Source: CAZUUO01 sp964622665 (GTDB taxonomy: Bacteria; Patescibacteriota; Patescibacteriia; Magasanikbacterales; GCA-002688135). From it: a stretch of DNA of 16,386 bases. Both the position numbers and the translations under genes were made by a program. This document shows positions 1-7,791 of the stretch, piece by piece. Below the pieces are notes generated by a model. The model saw only the letters and a list, made by a program, of their open reading frames with translations. It was not told the origin of the DNA and searched no databases. The stretch's first letter is position 1. Every line of letters begins with the position of its first letter. Location: NCBI GenBank assembly GCA_964622665.1, contig CAZUUO010000017.1:1-16386 (forward strand), written 5' to 3'.

Positions 1-1084
1 CATCTCCTCCCAACACCACTTTCACATCCTTCGTTGCTTCACGCGCAAGCATCCACGTTGCAACTTCAATATGATTAGAAACCGGCACATCCATCATGCG
101 CACCACTTCCTCAAAATAAGAAACAGCATCAGACCCTGTCATCAATAACTCATGATGCGTGAAACCAAAATGTTCCGCAGTTTTTCGGGCTAATGTTGCA
201 TCAATATTATATTTATCTTGTTCAATATCACTGACAAACCCAACAGAAAATGAATGAGTTGGCTTGGTACTATGCGTTGCAAGAATAGACGCCAACACAC
301 TCGAATCAATCCCCCCACTTAAAAAAATGCCGAGTGGTCTATCAGAAACCAATTGTGAAACCGTCGCATGAGTCACGATTTCTTTCACCTGTCGTTGTGC
401 CTCCGCATAATCAGTAATTTGTGGCCCCTTTTCTTCCACGACATAATTTTCAAACGAAATACCACCATCACGAATAATACCCACTTGTCCTGCTGGCAAA
501 CTCATGACACCTTCCCACATTGTGTGTGGCGACAAGACATACTGCAAACGAAAAAATAAATTCAATGCATGTATGGAAACTTTTTTAGGAATGTCATGCA
601 CAAATAACGCACGAGCATCTGAGGAAAAAATAAATTTTCCTTGATAAATAGTGTAAAAAAGTGGTTTCACTCCACGACGATCACGCACCACATACGTCGT
701 TGCTTCTTGTGTATCATAAATAGCAAACGAAAAAATTCCGCGAAGTTTTGTTAATCCTGCGACACCAAATTGTGCAAAATACGCAAGCACCACTTCCGTA
801 TCACCACTAGTAAGAAACGTGACACCACGCGCCATTAATTCATCACGCAATTCTTTAAAATTATACACTTCACCATTATAGACAATGACATATCGTCCAT
901 CATGCGACGTCATCGGTTGCGATGCACGCTCTGCAAGATCAAGAATGCTCAAGCGGTTGTGACCTAATGAAACATGATCATCAACAAATACACCGTTACC
1001 ATCAGGTCCACGGTGTTTAGTCTTTTCATTCATCATGCGTATCCGTGACTCATCACGATACGTAAACCCATTAATACCACACAT
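1..1084 (-). CDS. asnB: Asparagine synthase (glutamine-hydrolysing)/AsnB-type amidotransferase, 3' end outside the window
   Basis: The first 361 codons are visible, read leftward; the C-terminal part lies beyond position 1. The protein begins MCGINGF, which places the N-terminal nucleophile Cys2 of class II glutamine amidotransferases right after the start. Further glutaminase motifs are HRGPDG (residues 24-29), GHNRLSILD (41-49), YNGEVYN (69-75) and SGDTE (93-97). The ATP-pyrophosphatase loop SGGIDSS follows at 256-262, and the visible part ends at VVLGGD. The family hydrolyses Gln and passes ammonia to an adenylated acid, usually Asp. A strong Shine-Dalgarno lies inside the end of the upstream glycosyltransferase gene, 1 bp away, so the two are probably translationally coupled. 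As the last visible gene of a glycan operon it may amidate a sugar acid, as proposed for AsnB-like proteins of O-antigen clusters, rather than supply asparagine; that role is inference. Family assignment is very secure. Confidence 0.95.
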   Translation of the reverse strand, partial: MCGINGFTYRDESRIRMMNEKTKHRGPDGNGVFVDDHVSLGHNRLSILDLAERASQPMTSHDGRYVIVYNGEVYNFKELRDELMARGVTFLTSGDTEVVLAYFAQFGVAGLTKLRGIFSFAIYDTQEATTYVVRDRRGVKPLFYTIYQGKFIFSSDARALFVHDIPKKVSIHALNLFFRLQYVLSPHTMWEGVMSLPAGQVGIIRDGGISFENYVVEEKGPQITDYAEAQRQVKEIVTHATVSQLVSDRPLGIFLSGGIDSSVLASILATHSTKPTHSFSVGFVSDIEQDKYNIDATLARKTAEHFGFTHHELLMTGSDAVSYFEEVVRMMDVPVSNHIEVATWMLAREATKDVKVVLGGD

Positions 1085-1085
1085 A

Positions 1086-2087
1086 TTACTCTCCTTTAGA
1101 AATATACGCCCCCATCCGTTGCATAAGTGCAGACAAAGAATGTTTAGAAACAGCAATATCTTTAAGACTTTCTGGTGTCATTAACTCAAGATTACGAATG
1201 TATTCTGCAATTGCCTCAGGCGAATCATTTGTTGGTGCACTCGATAATCCAATTGCATCCGCATTATTTTTTGAGGTAACCACTTGTAATCCCGCACACA
1301 GACTTTCAACCATCGTCTTGTCGATAGTATCAGATGCCATGTTCACAAAAATTTGATACTGCGGATATATCGCACGTAATTCTGGCATAGGAAGTGGACC
1401 CTGAAACGTCACCCTATCTTCCAATTTCAAATCAATAACCAATTGTTGCAATTCTGCAAAATAATCTTTTTCAATTGCTCGGCCAATGATAGTTACCCGA
1501 TACTCTGGCAACAACGCTAATGCGCGCAATACCAAATGAATACGTTTCGAACGAGATAAGCGATGCACCATCAATAATTCGGTACGAGGTTTTCGTTGGT
1601 CTCGTGGAAGTAAGGGCATATCCCAAAAACGCATATCAATACCATGCCCCGTCACTACTTTTTTAGGATTTCCCGTATACTGCGGCAAACTATCTACCGT
1701 TGCACAAAACATACGCGTTGCAACTTTTCCTGAAATCCACAAACCAATATTCATGGTGTAATGCGTATACCACAAATACATGGGAATTCTTTTTATCAAC
1801 CACAACCAACTACCCGCCGCCAACCATTTCGGATTCATGTGCACGAACACACGATCATGCGGAACGGTCAAAATAATTTTCCACAATCGCAGTAATGAAC
1901 CAATATAACCAACTCCTTCTTCCTTTCCTAACGAATATACCGGAAGTGATCCGTTGTATACTCCCTTTTCATAACACACGATACTTACCTCAAATCCCTG
2001 ACGATTAAACTCCTGTGCCCATAAGGTTGCAAACGCTAAATCATCATCCAGTTCGTGAACCTTATGCGTAATAAATAATAACTTCAT
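1086..2087 (-). CDS. GT4-like glycosyltransferase with a DX7E active-site variant
   Basis: A 333-residue GT-B fold protein predicted to transfer a sugar from a nucleotide donor onto a growing glycan at the cytoplasmic face of the membrane. The N-terminal half starts MKLLFITHKV, followed by an acidic stretch. The C-terminal half has the family pattern MVHRLSRSKRIHLVLRAL, then a strand-rich GRAIEKDYF segment and QGPLPMPEL. The usual EX7E motif appears as D253-TIDKTMV-E261, followed by SLCAGLQVV, so the first Glu is replaced by Asp. At 333 residues it is short for GT4 enzymes (about 350-420). It starts 16 bp after the wecB-like stop, without a Shine-Dalgarno, and ends 1 bp before asnB. Donor and acceptor cannot be read from the sequence. 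The variant residue could mean altered specificity or lower activity. Confidence 0.82.
   Translation of the reverse strand: MKLLFITHKVHELDDDLAFATLWAQEFNRQGFEVSIVCYEKGVYNGSLPVYSLGKEEGVGYIGSLLRLWKIILTVPHDRVFVHMNPKWLAAGSWLWLIKRIPMYLWYTHYTMNIGLWISGKVATRMFCATVDSLPQYTGNPKKVVTGHGIDMRFWDMPLLPRDQRKPRTELLMVHRLSRSKRIHLVLRALALLPEYRVTIIGRAIEKDYFAELQQLVIDLKLEDRVTFQGPLPMPELRAIYPQYQIFVNMASDTIDKTMVESLCAGLQVVTSKNNADAIGLSSAPTNDSPEAIAEYIRNLELMTPESLKDIAVSKHSLSALMQRMGAYISKGE
1091..1097 (-). promoter_or_regulatory. Ribosome binding site of asnB
   Basis: AAAGGAG on the minus strand, 6 nt before the ATG at 1084. It is embedded in the last codons (K-G-E) of the upstream glycosyltransferase, whose stop is 1086-1088. 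It is one of only two strong Shine-Dalgarno sequences seen in the window and fixes the asnB start. Confidence 0.85.
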
Positions 2088-2103
2088 AGGAAAAAAGCGG
2101 ACA

Positions 2104-3324
2104 CTATCGTGCCGCCTCCTTATTTCTTTCTAATAATAATGACAAAATGTCTTGGTTTTGTGAAACAGCCACTGGAGCAACTTTTGGCACGGTTTGCGCA
2201 ATTATTTCTGGCATAGTGACACTCCCCTCATGTAATACTTTATCTAAAATAGCCATGATGCGTTCGCCTGTTTTTCCATCCCAATACGGAATCACTGCTT
2301 TGCGACGTTTCCATTGTCCTTTTAAGGCACGCATTGCTGCTTCAACAATTTTTTCACGTGATACGCCAACCATTTCATTGGTACCATACTCAATAGTAAT
2401 AGGACGTTCTGTTTCTGTACGCACGGTAAGTACCGGAACACCAATAACACTTGCTTCCTCTTGAATGCCGCCCGAATCAGTCACAATACATCGGGCGTAT
2501 CGTTGTAACTTAAAGAAATCAAGATATGATTGTGGTTCAACGATAATTGGGGAAAAACGGGAATCAATAACAACTCCCGCACGTTCCAATGCTAACTTTG
2601 TGCGCGGATGTAACGGTAAAATGACCGGGCACTTTGCATGAATATCACACAATGCACCATACAACTCGAGTAATCGAGGTACATCATCAACATTCTCAGC
2701 ACGATGCAACGTCGCAAGTACGTATGAGTATGGCAATAACTGTAACCGTTCAAGAACGCTTGATTTTTCAGCAATGCCTTCAAACAAATTCAAAGTATCA
2801 ATCATTGTGTTGCCAACCAAATGCACGCGAGACATATCAACACCTTCCTTTTGTAAATTTATGAGAGCTTCTCCTTCACTAGCAAACAATAACGAAGAAA
2901 TGTGATCTACCATCACACGATTAATTTCTTCATTCATGCGCCAATTTCGAGAACGAAGGCCCGCTTCTACGTGAGCAACGGGAATACCCAACGACACCGC
3001 TGTCATAGCGGCTGCAACCGTTGATGTCACATCACCAATAACCACCACCATATCAGGTTTTAACTGTTGCAATGAACTCGTCAACCGCTCCATGATAAGA
3101 TGCGTTGTCGTAATACGATCATTTGAACCAATGTTTAAATTAGCATACAACGCCGGCATGTTAAACTGTTCAAAAAAAATAGTAGACAACTCATCAGAAT
3201 AATGTTGTCCCGTATGAATAATCTCAATCTTAATTCGCTTTGAATATGAAACAGCTGCCGCACACAAGGCTGCTGCTTTAACAAAATTTGGTCGTGCTCC
3301 AACAATAATAGCAATGGTCTTCAT
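2104..3324 (-). CDS. wecB: UDP-N-acetylglucosamine 2-epimerase (non-hydrolysing)
   Basis: A 406-residue cytoplasmic enzyme that interconverts UDP-GlcNAc and UDP-ManNAc, a precursor for ManNAc- or ManNAcA-containing envelope glycans. Family signatures run in order: GARPNFVKA (residues 9-17), HTGQHYSDEL (37-46), GDVTSTVAAA (97-106), HVEAGLRS (118-125), NEEINRVMVDH (131-141), TLHRAENVDD (205-214), LPLHPRTK (236-243) and SDSGG-like TDSGGIQEE (282-290). Arg11, Asp98, Glu120, Glu132/133 and His207 match the catalytic positions known for E. coli WecB. The start at 3324 is chosen because family homology begins at MKTIAIIVGARPN; a longer frame to 3390 would overlap the upstream gene. A tail of about 40 residues after the family core looks poorly structured. 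No WecC-type dehydrogenase is visible, so UDP-ManNAc may be used directly or oxidised by an enzyme encoded elsewhere. Confidence 0.95.
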   Translation of the reverse strand: MKTIAIIVGARPNFVKAAALCAAAVSYSKRIKIEIIHTGQHYSDELSTIFFEQFNMPALYANLNIGSNDRITTTHLIMERLTSSLQQLKPDMVVVIGDVTSTVAAAMTAVSLGIPVAHVEAGLRSRNWRMNEEINRVMVDHISSLLFASEGEALINLQKEGVDMSRVHLVGNTMIDTLNLFEGIAEKSSVLERLQLLPYSYVLATLHRAENVDDVPRLLELYGALCDIHAKCPVILPLHPRTKLALERAGVVIDSRFSPIIVEPQSYLDFFKLQRYARCIVTDSGGIQEEASVIGVPVLTVRTETERPITIEYGTNEMVGVSREKIVEAAMRALKGQWKRRKAVIPYWDGKTGERIMAILDKVLHEGSVTMPEIIAQTVPKVAPVAVSQNQDILSLLLERNKEAAR

Positions 3325-3332
3325 ATACTCTA

Positions 3333-3361
3333 GAATTACCAAAAAATGACGGTTCTGACAA
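3333..3361 (-). promoter_or_regulatory. Possible weak internal promoter before wecB
   Basis: On the minus strand TTGTCA (3356-3361) lies 17 bp from TAATTC (3333-3338), whose last base is 9 nt before the ATG at 3324. The -35 and spacing are good, but the -10 box is poor. The geometry matches the other leaderless-type promoters of this window, which is the only reason to list it. The wecB start has no clear Shine-Dalgarno. Confidence 0.25.
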
Positions 3362-3368
3362 TGGACAG

Positions 3369-4451
3369 CTATGAAATAAGCTTTTTCCAATAATGAACTG
3401 AAATTTCTTGCGGATCAGTATCAAATCTACTCTGAATTATCGCGCGTGCTGTTGTCACATAGGCAACAGCGTCATGAGGATGTAACAACACATCAACAAT
3501 AGCCTCAGCTAACAATCCATCATCAAAAGCAGTAATGACCCTTCCTGATTCCTTATCAATAATTACATCTCCCCCCAACCCAACATCAGTCATAACAACA
3601 GGAACACCAACATGAGTAGCCTCTAACACAACACGAGAAAAACTTTCGGTTAATGACGGAATAACGACAACATCAGCATGAGCATAATAGGAATACGTAT
3701 GTGCAACATTGCCCACAAAACTTACCATACGGATACATCCCAAACTTTTTGCAATTGCCTTACACTCAAATATTTCACCACCATCCCCCACAACGACAAC
3801 ATGCGCATTAGGAACATATGAACGAATGTACGGCAACGCCTGCATCAATAGCGAAACATTTTTTTCAGGGTAGAGTCGCGCAACACACAAAATAATTTGT
3901 TTACCTGAAATTTCAGGTAACAATTCTGATAAATCAGTTTCTGTTGTATCATAAGCAACCATAATAGGTGCAATATACACCCGGTTACTATCAACAGATA
4001 TCTTCTCAAGTGACTGCATCACCCGCAATGAAACCGCGCGAACACTGTGCGCTCGTCGCGTAATAAAGGCAGCACCAGCAATTACAAAATTCCAAAGTCG
4101 TGAACGATTACGATAATAATTACCAAACCAATCTCCATGGAGTTGTACCTCAAAAGGTATATGCGTAAGTTTGGATAGAATATATGCAAATAACCCGCAG
4201 CGCAGCGGATCTTGAGCACTCAACAATGACACATGGTGCGTATTACAATAGCGTAACAACGCCGCAATCGAAAAAAGATGGAATGGGACGGTGCGTATCG
4301 TCATGTTTCCTTCTATAATACTAAATTTTTTTGATGAAAAAACAAAAATAGTTAGTTGTGAAACTTTTTGCGACAATGCAACATGCCGCGCAAAACTTGC
4401 ACTCGTTGTGTCACACAACGTTGTATCAACACTAATCAGTAAGACATGCAT
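3369..4451 (-). CDS. GT4 family glycosyltransferase
   Basis: A 360-residue retaining glycosyltransferase of GT-B fold. The C-terminal nucleotide-sugar domain is typical: ILCVARLYPEKNVSLLMQAL, VVVVGDGGE, then the EX7E motif E269-SFSRVVL-E277 and GVPVVMTDVG. The N-terminal half carries QLHGDWFGNYYRN and a VRAVSLRVMQSLEK stretch typical of the acceptor domain. The start at 4451 (MHVLLISVD) is chosen because the residues before it, in a frame open to 4541, have no family character and lie inside the preceding gene. The chosen start overlaps the upstream stop by 20 bp, so translation is likely coupled. The stop lies 44 bp before the wecB start. The sugar substrate is unknown; operon context places it in envelope glycan assembly. 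Confidence 0.88.
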   Translation of the reverse strand: MHVLLISVDTTLCDTTSASFARHVALSQKVSQLTIFVFSSKKFSIIEGNMTIRTVPFHLFSIAALLRYCNTHHVSLLSAQDPLRCGLFAYILSKLTHIPFEVQLHGDWFGNYYRNRSRLWNFVIAGAAFITRRAHSVRAVSLRVMQSLEKISVDSNRVYIAPIMVAYDTTETDLSELLPEISGKQIILCVARLYPEKNVSLLMQALPYIRSYVPNAHVVVVGDGGEIFECKAIAKSLGCIRMVSFVGNVAHTYSYYAHADVVVIPSLTESFSRVVLEATHVGVPVVMTDVGLGGDVIIDKESGRVITAFDDGLLAEAIVDVLLHPHDAVAYVTTARAIIQSRFDTDPQEISVHYWKKLIS

Positions 4452-6675
4452 ACAATACAGATACTGTTTTCTCACACATCGTAACATGTGAAAATTCATT
4501 GGTATCATTAGTATACCGCATACGCTCATAAAGCGCATCATCCGTGCACAATTGCATAAGATACGTACGAAGTTTTACCACGTCATGTAACTCATATAAA
4601 AAACCATGTACCCCATCAACAATCAACTCAACATTACCCCCCGCTTTACTAGCAAGAAGTGGCACGTGTGCCAAACGACCTTCTAACAACACATGAGACA
4701 AACCTTCATAGGAAGAATTATTTACTAACACACGTGCTCGATTGAGTGCAAACAACACCTGCTCGCGATTTGCCTCACCTAAGAGATGTATAAAACTCGC
4801 TGCCTTTTTTTCAGCAATATAACTTGCAACGGTTGCATAATATGGTCCACTCCCCAAAATAACAAATGGCGTGGTAACTCCTTGTTCATGGAGCGTAACT
4901 ACCGCATCAATCAATTCCTCAAATCCTTTATGTGCAACCATGCGACCATACATTAAAATAACCTTTCCTTCGGGAAAATGAGGAATAGCTTCCTCGGTAT
5001 CGGGTAACGCAACACCATTATACACAACCGAAATTTTGTCAGGAGAAATTCCCCAGCTCACCACAATTTCTTTCAGATAGTTGCTCGGTGTAATAATGTG
5101 TCGCGCATGTGCAACCACCATCAATCCCAATTTGGTAACGAGTGAAATGATAAAATCGTGTTTTTCCTGAAAAAAATCTTCAAGCGTTGCCTGAGTCTTC
5201 CCTTCGCGATATGCCTTTTCATATCCTTGAAACCCAACAACTTTTAATACATACGGTTTGCGCAGCAACCAACACACCAAGAAAACGGGAAATCCTGAAC
5301 TCACCGTATCTTGTACATACACTAAATCGGCACGATATGCCATGCGCAAGACTCCTAAAAAATAACGAATTTTTGAAAATATTCCTCTATAAATAACAGT
5401 GACGCCCGAGTCGCGCACCGTATCATCATCACCATAGGTTATCACATCAACTGCTACTCCTTTAGTTTTAAAATAAGCGACTACGCGCGGAACATAGGTT
5501 GCCGGTCCACCTTTTTCAGGCGGATAAATTCCCGTCGCAACCGTAATGCGCGGTTGTAATAATTTTTCATACACCGCATCAAACTGAGGGAAAATAATAT
5601 CCCATGAAAATCGTGCCGCAACAACTTGTGTCTGCGCGGTATAGTTATCACGATATTGACGTTCAGTCATCAAAAGAATCGCGTCACATAATTGAGAAAT
5701 ATCCTGTGGCGGTACCAACACCCCAACTGAAGGAAGTACCACATCAGGTAATCCACCAACTCGTGTTGCAACAATAGGTTTACCAAGCGCAAGCGCTTCA
5801 ATGGCAGCTATACCTAAACCTTCCGCACGCGATGGCACTACAACAAAATGACAAGCGGCCAATACGGTCATCGCACGGTCATGAGCCAAACGACCATGCA
5901 ACGTAACCTTCTGTTCTAAATGATGGGTAGCAATAAAAGAAGTAAATTCCTCTCGCATCACACCATCACCAACAAGATGTAAATGCACGGCAGGATTTTT
6001 TTGTACCACCTTTAAAAATGCCTCCAATAAATCTTGCACCCCTTTTTCAGGAGACAATCGTGCTAAACAACCAATATGAGTTACCCCGTCGGTAAGTGGA
6101 GACGTATTGCGAGCAATCGTATACAACTCATCCAAATGTACTCCATTATAAATCAACGAAACATCCTCATGACGCAATAATTCCGCCCGTTCACGCAAAA
6201 ATTGGGAAATTGCTGTGACATGGTGTGGAGATGTATGAATCAACTTCCACAAAAATTGAGGAATGCTCTTCCCTGCTTTTTCATCAAGATCACCACTTTG
6301 TAACGTAAGCAGCCGTTTAATAGATGGTCGTACTATCGACAACAACCACAAGGCAATACCCGCATAACTTTCCATGATGGCATGAGCAATAACCGGTTTG
6401 CTACGCAACACTGCCGGCAATGCAAAAAATGGATAGAACAATTTATCAATAACCTTGTGACCAACACCCACACGAATAATGCGTGCACCAAAGTAATCCT
6501 CGGTACGAGGAAGTTTCGCATCATACAATCCAGTCACAATCGTTACCTCAAAATCATCACGACGCTCGGTTCCCAAATAATGCGCGAGTTCTTGCGCACA
6601 CATCTCAGCACCTGACGTAAAGGGTGTAAAAAAAGCAGAAAGTATAGTGAGTTTTCGTGGTTTTTGTTCCTTCAT
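4432..6675 (-). CDS. Tandem two-domain GT4-GT4 glycosyltransferase
   Basis: A 747-residue protein made of two complete GT4 glycosyltransferases in one chain. Unit 1 (about residues 9-375) has SGAEMCAQELAHYL near the N-terminus, GCLARLSPEKGVQDLLEAF, LVGDGVMREEF, and EX7E at E285-GLGIAAI-E293 with GKPIVATRVGGLPDVV. Unit 2 (about 377-747) begins RITVATGIYPPEKGGPATYV, then has LMYGRMVAHKGFEELIDAV, VILGSGPYY and EX7E at E657-GLSHVLL-E665 with ASKAGGNVELIVDG. Both active sites look intact, so it may add two sugars in succession. The start at 6675 is chosen from promoter geometry: the earlier possible TTG start at 6714 coincides with the -35 box. It is the first gene of the leftward operon and its 3' end overlaps the next gene by 20 bp. 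Substrates are unknown. Confidence 0.9.
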   Translation of the reverse strand: MKEQKPRKLTILSAFFTPFTSGAEMCAQELAHYLGTERRDDFEVTIVTGLYDAKLPRTEDYFGARIIRVGVGHKVIDKLFYPFFALPAVLRSKPVIAHAIMESYAGIALWLLSIVRPSIKRLLTLQSGDLDEKAGKSIPQFLWKLIHTSPHHVTAISQFLRERAELLRHEDVSLIYNGVHLDELYTIARNTSPLTDGVTHIGCLARLSPEKGVQDLLEAFLKVVQKNPAVHLHLVGDGVMREEFTSFIATHHLEQKVTLHGRLAHDRAMTVLAACHFVVVPSRAEGLGIAAIEALALGKPIVATRVGGLPDVVLPSVGVLVPPQDISQLCDAILLMTERQYRDNYTAQTQVVAARFSWDIIFPQFDAVYEKLLQPRITVATGIYPPEKGGPATYVPRVVAYFKTKGVAVDVITYGDDDTVRDSGVTVIYRGIFSKIRYFLGVLRMAYRADLVYVQDTVSSGFPVFLVCWLLRKPYVLKVVGFQGYEKAYREGKTQATLEDFFQEKHDFIISLVTKLGLMVVAHARHIITPSNYLKEIVVSWGISPDKISVVYNGVALPDTEEAIPHFPEGKVILMYGRMVAHKGFEELIDAVVTLHEQGVTTPFVILGSGPYYATVASYIAEKKAASFIHLLGEANREQVLFALNRARVLVNNSSYEGLSHVLLEGRLAHVPLLASKAGGNVELIVDGVHGFLYELHDVVKLRTYLMQLCTDDALYERMRYTNDTNEFSHVTMCEKTVSVLYACLTD

Positions 6676-6684
6676 ATATACACT

Positions 6685-6714
6685 AGTATGCGTCCTGAAC
6701 GGTTTTCTTGTCAA
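6685..6714 (-). promoter_or_regulatory. Promoter of the leftward glycan operon, leaderless type
   Basis: On the minus strand a perfect -35 TTGACA (6709-6714), an 18-bp spacer and -10 CATACT (6685-6690). The ATG at 6675 is 10 nt after the last base of the -10 box, so transcription would start within about 3 nt of the start codon. No Shine-Dalgarno could then be present on the transcript. It probably drives all five leftward genes. Confidence 0.75.
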
Positions 6715-6739
6715 AAAAACAATTCATTGCTACCATTTC

Positions 6740-6745
6740 TATACA
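6740..6745 (+). promoter_or_regulatory. Possible -10 box of the epimerase/dehydratase gene
   Basis: TATACA lies 15 nt before the ATG at 6760 in the 84-bp divergent gap. No convincing -35 lies at 16-18 bp. It would give a 5' leader of about 8 nt, too short for a normal Shine-Dalgarno, and none is visible. Confidence 0.3.
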
Positions 6746-6759
6746 AATAACTAGAAAAT

Positions 6760-7716
6760 ATGCATATTTTAATCACGGGAAGTTCTGGAGAAATTGGTAC
6801 AAATCTCGCACGTGCATTACAAAAATTAGGCCATTCCGTGCAAGGCATCGATAAACGCGAAAACACCTGGGTCACCACGATTCCTACAACTATTCTTGAT
6901 TTATCACAACGATTCAGTGATTACACCAACGGATTTGATAACACACATATCACTAAACCAGACGTCGTTGTCCATCTAGCTGCAAATGCAAAAGTTCATG
7001 AACTCGTCGTAAATCCGCAACGCGCGTTGGACAACATTACGGATTGTTTTAATGTACTCGAGTATTGTCGTGCACAAAACGTACCTATCATTTTTTCATC
7101 ATCCCGCGAAGTGTATGGTGATGTACACCGATTCTTAACCGACCGTGAAGCGGTTAATGAAACAAAGGCACAATTTGTCTACACCGAAAGTCCCTACAGC
7201 GCGAGTAAAATCGCCGGCGAAGCATTGATCCACTCCTATGCCCGCTGCTACAAACTTCCATACCTCATTTTTCGTTTTTCAAATGTGTATGGAAGATTTG
7301 ATAATGATATTGAACGAATGGAACGTGTCATCCCACTCTTCATCAAAAAAATTCACAACGACGAACCGATAACTATTTACGGAAAAGAAAAAACACTCGA
7401 CTTTACCTACGTTGACGACACCGTACAAGGATTAATTAAAGGAATTGAAAAATTAGCAAACGGTACCGTCAGTAACAAAACCTACAACCTTGCTTACGGT
7501 AAAGGACATACACTCCATGAAATGGCAACATTCATTGCAGAAAATTTAGGAAAAACAGTAAATCCAACATTTGAAGATTTACGACCCGGTGAAATTAGTT
7601 ATTACGTTGCTGATATTACCCAAGCAAAAAACGATTTAGGATACAATCCCACAACAACACTGAAAGATGGTATCGCAAAAACCATCGCATGGTGGAAAGA
7701 ACACGGCGATCTCTAG
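6760..7716 (+). CDS. NAD-dependent epimerase/dehydratase (extended SDR, sugar-nucleotide modifying)
   Basis: A 318-residue extended short-chain dehydrogenase/reductase. The Rossmann NAD-binding motif is GSSGEIG at residues 7-13, with Asp31 at the end of the second strand, where NAD-preferring members bind the ribose. Then come VVHLAANAKV (70-79), FSSSREVYG (112-120) and the catalytic YSASK (Tyr146, Lys150). The substrate-domain segment RFSNVYG and the late LGYNPTTTLKDGI pattern are typical of UDP-glucose 4-epimerases, UDP-glucuronate decarboxylases and related dehydratases. Its length fits the family. The sequence does not separate 4-epimerase from decarboxylase or dehydratase. It lies divergent from the glycan operon, is followed at once by an intrinsic terminator, and so is probably transcribed alone. 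It likely provides an activated sugar for the neighbouring transferases. Confidence 0.9.
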   Translation: MHILITGSSGEIGTNLARALQKLGHSVQGIDKRENTWVTTIPTTILDLSQRFSDYTNGFDNTHITKPDVVVHLAANAKVHELVVNPQRALDNITDCFNVLEYCRAQNVPIIFSSSREVYGDVHRFLTDREAVNETKAQFVYTESPYSASKIAGEALIHSYARCYKLPYLIFRFSNVYGRFDNDIERMERVIPLFIKKIHNDEPITIYGKEKTLDFTYVDDTVQGLIKGIEKLANGTVSNKTYNLAYGKGHTLHEMATFIAENLGKTVNPTFEDLRPGEISYYVADITQAKNDLGYNPTTTLKDGIAKTIAWWKEHGDL

Positions 7717-7719
7717 TAC

Positions 7720-7748
7720 AAAAAACCTCGATAGTATCGGGGTTTTTT
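7720..7748 (+). terminator. Intrinsic terminator after the epimerase gene, possibly bidirectional
   Basis: Stem CCTCGAT/ATCGGGG (7726-7732 with 7736-7742, one G-T pair), loop AGT, followed by six T. Six A precede the stem, so the minus strand also reads hairpin plus T run. It starts 4 nt after the stop codon. In the minus direction it could stop antisense readthrough from the leftward gene ending at 9006. Confidence 0.88.
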
Positions 7749-7774
7749 CATCCACAAATAAACCAGACAAAACC

Positions 7775-7783
7775 TGTTATACT
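7775..7783 (+). promoter_or_regulatory. Extended -10 promoter, leaderless type
   Basis: TGTTATACT is an extended -10 element (TG, one base, then TATACT at 7778-7783). The ATG at 7792 is 9 nt after the -10 box, so the transcript would begin at or within about 3 nt of the start codon. No good -35 is present, as expected for extended -10 promoters. Confidence 0.72.
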
Positions 7784-7791
7784 GTAAGCAT

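Noticed and set aside
6676..6714. TTG start at 6714 for the double glycosyltransferase
   Set aside because: That TTG is part of the perfect -35 TTGACA. The extension carries no GT4 sequence.
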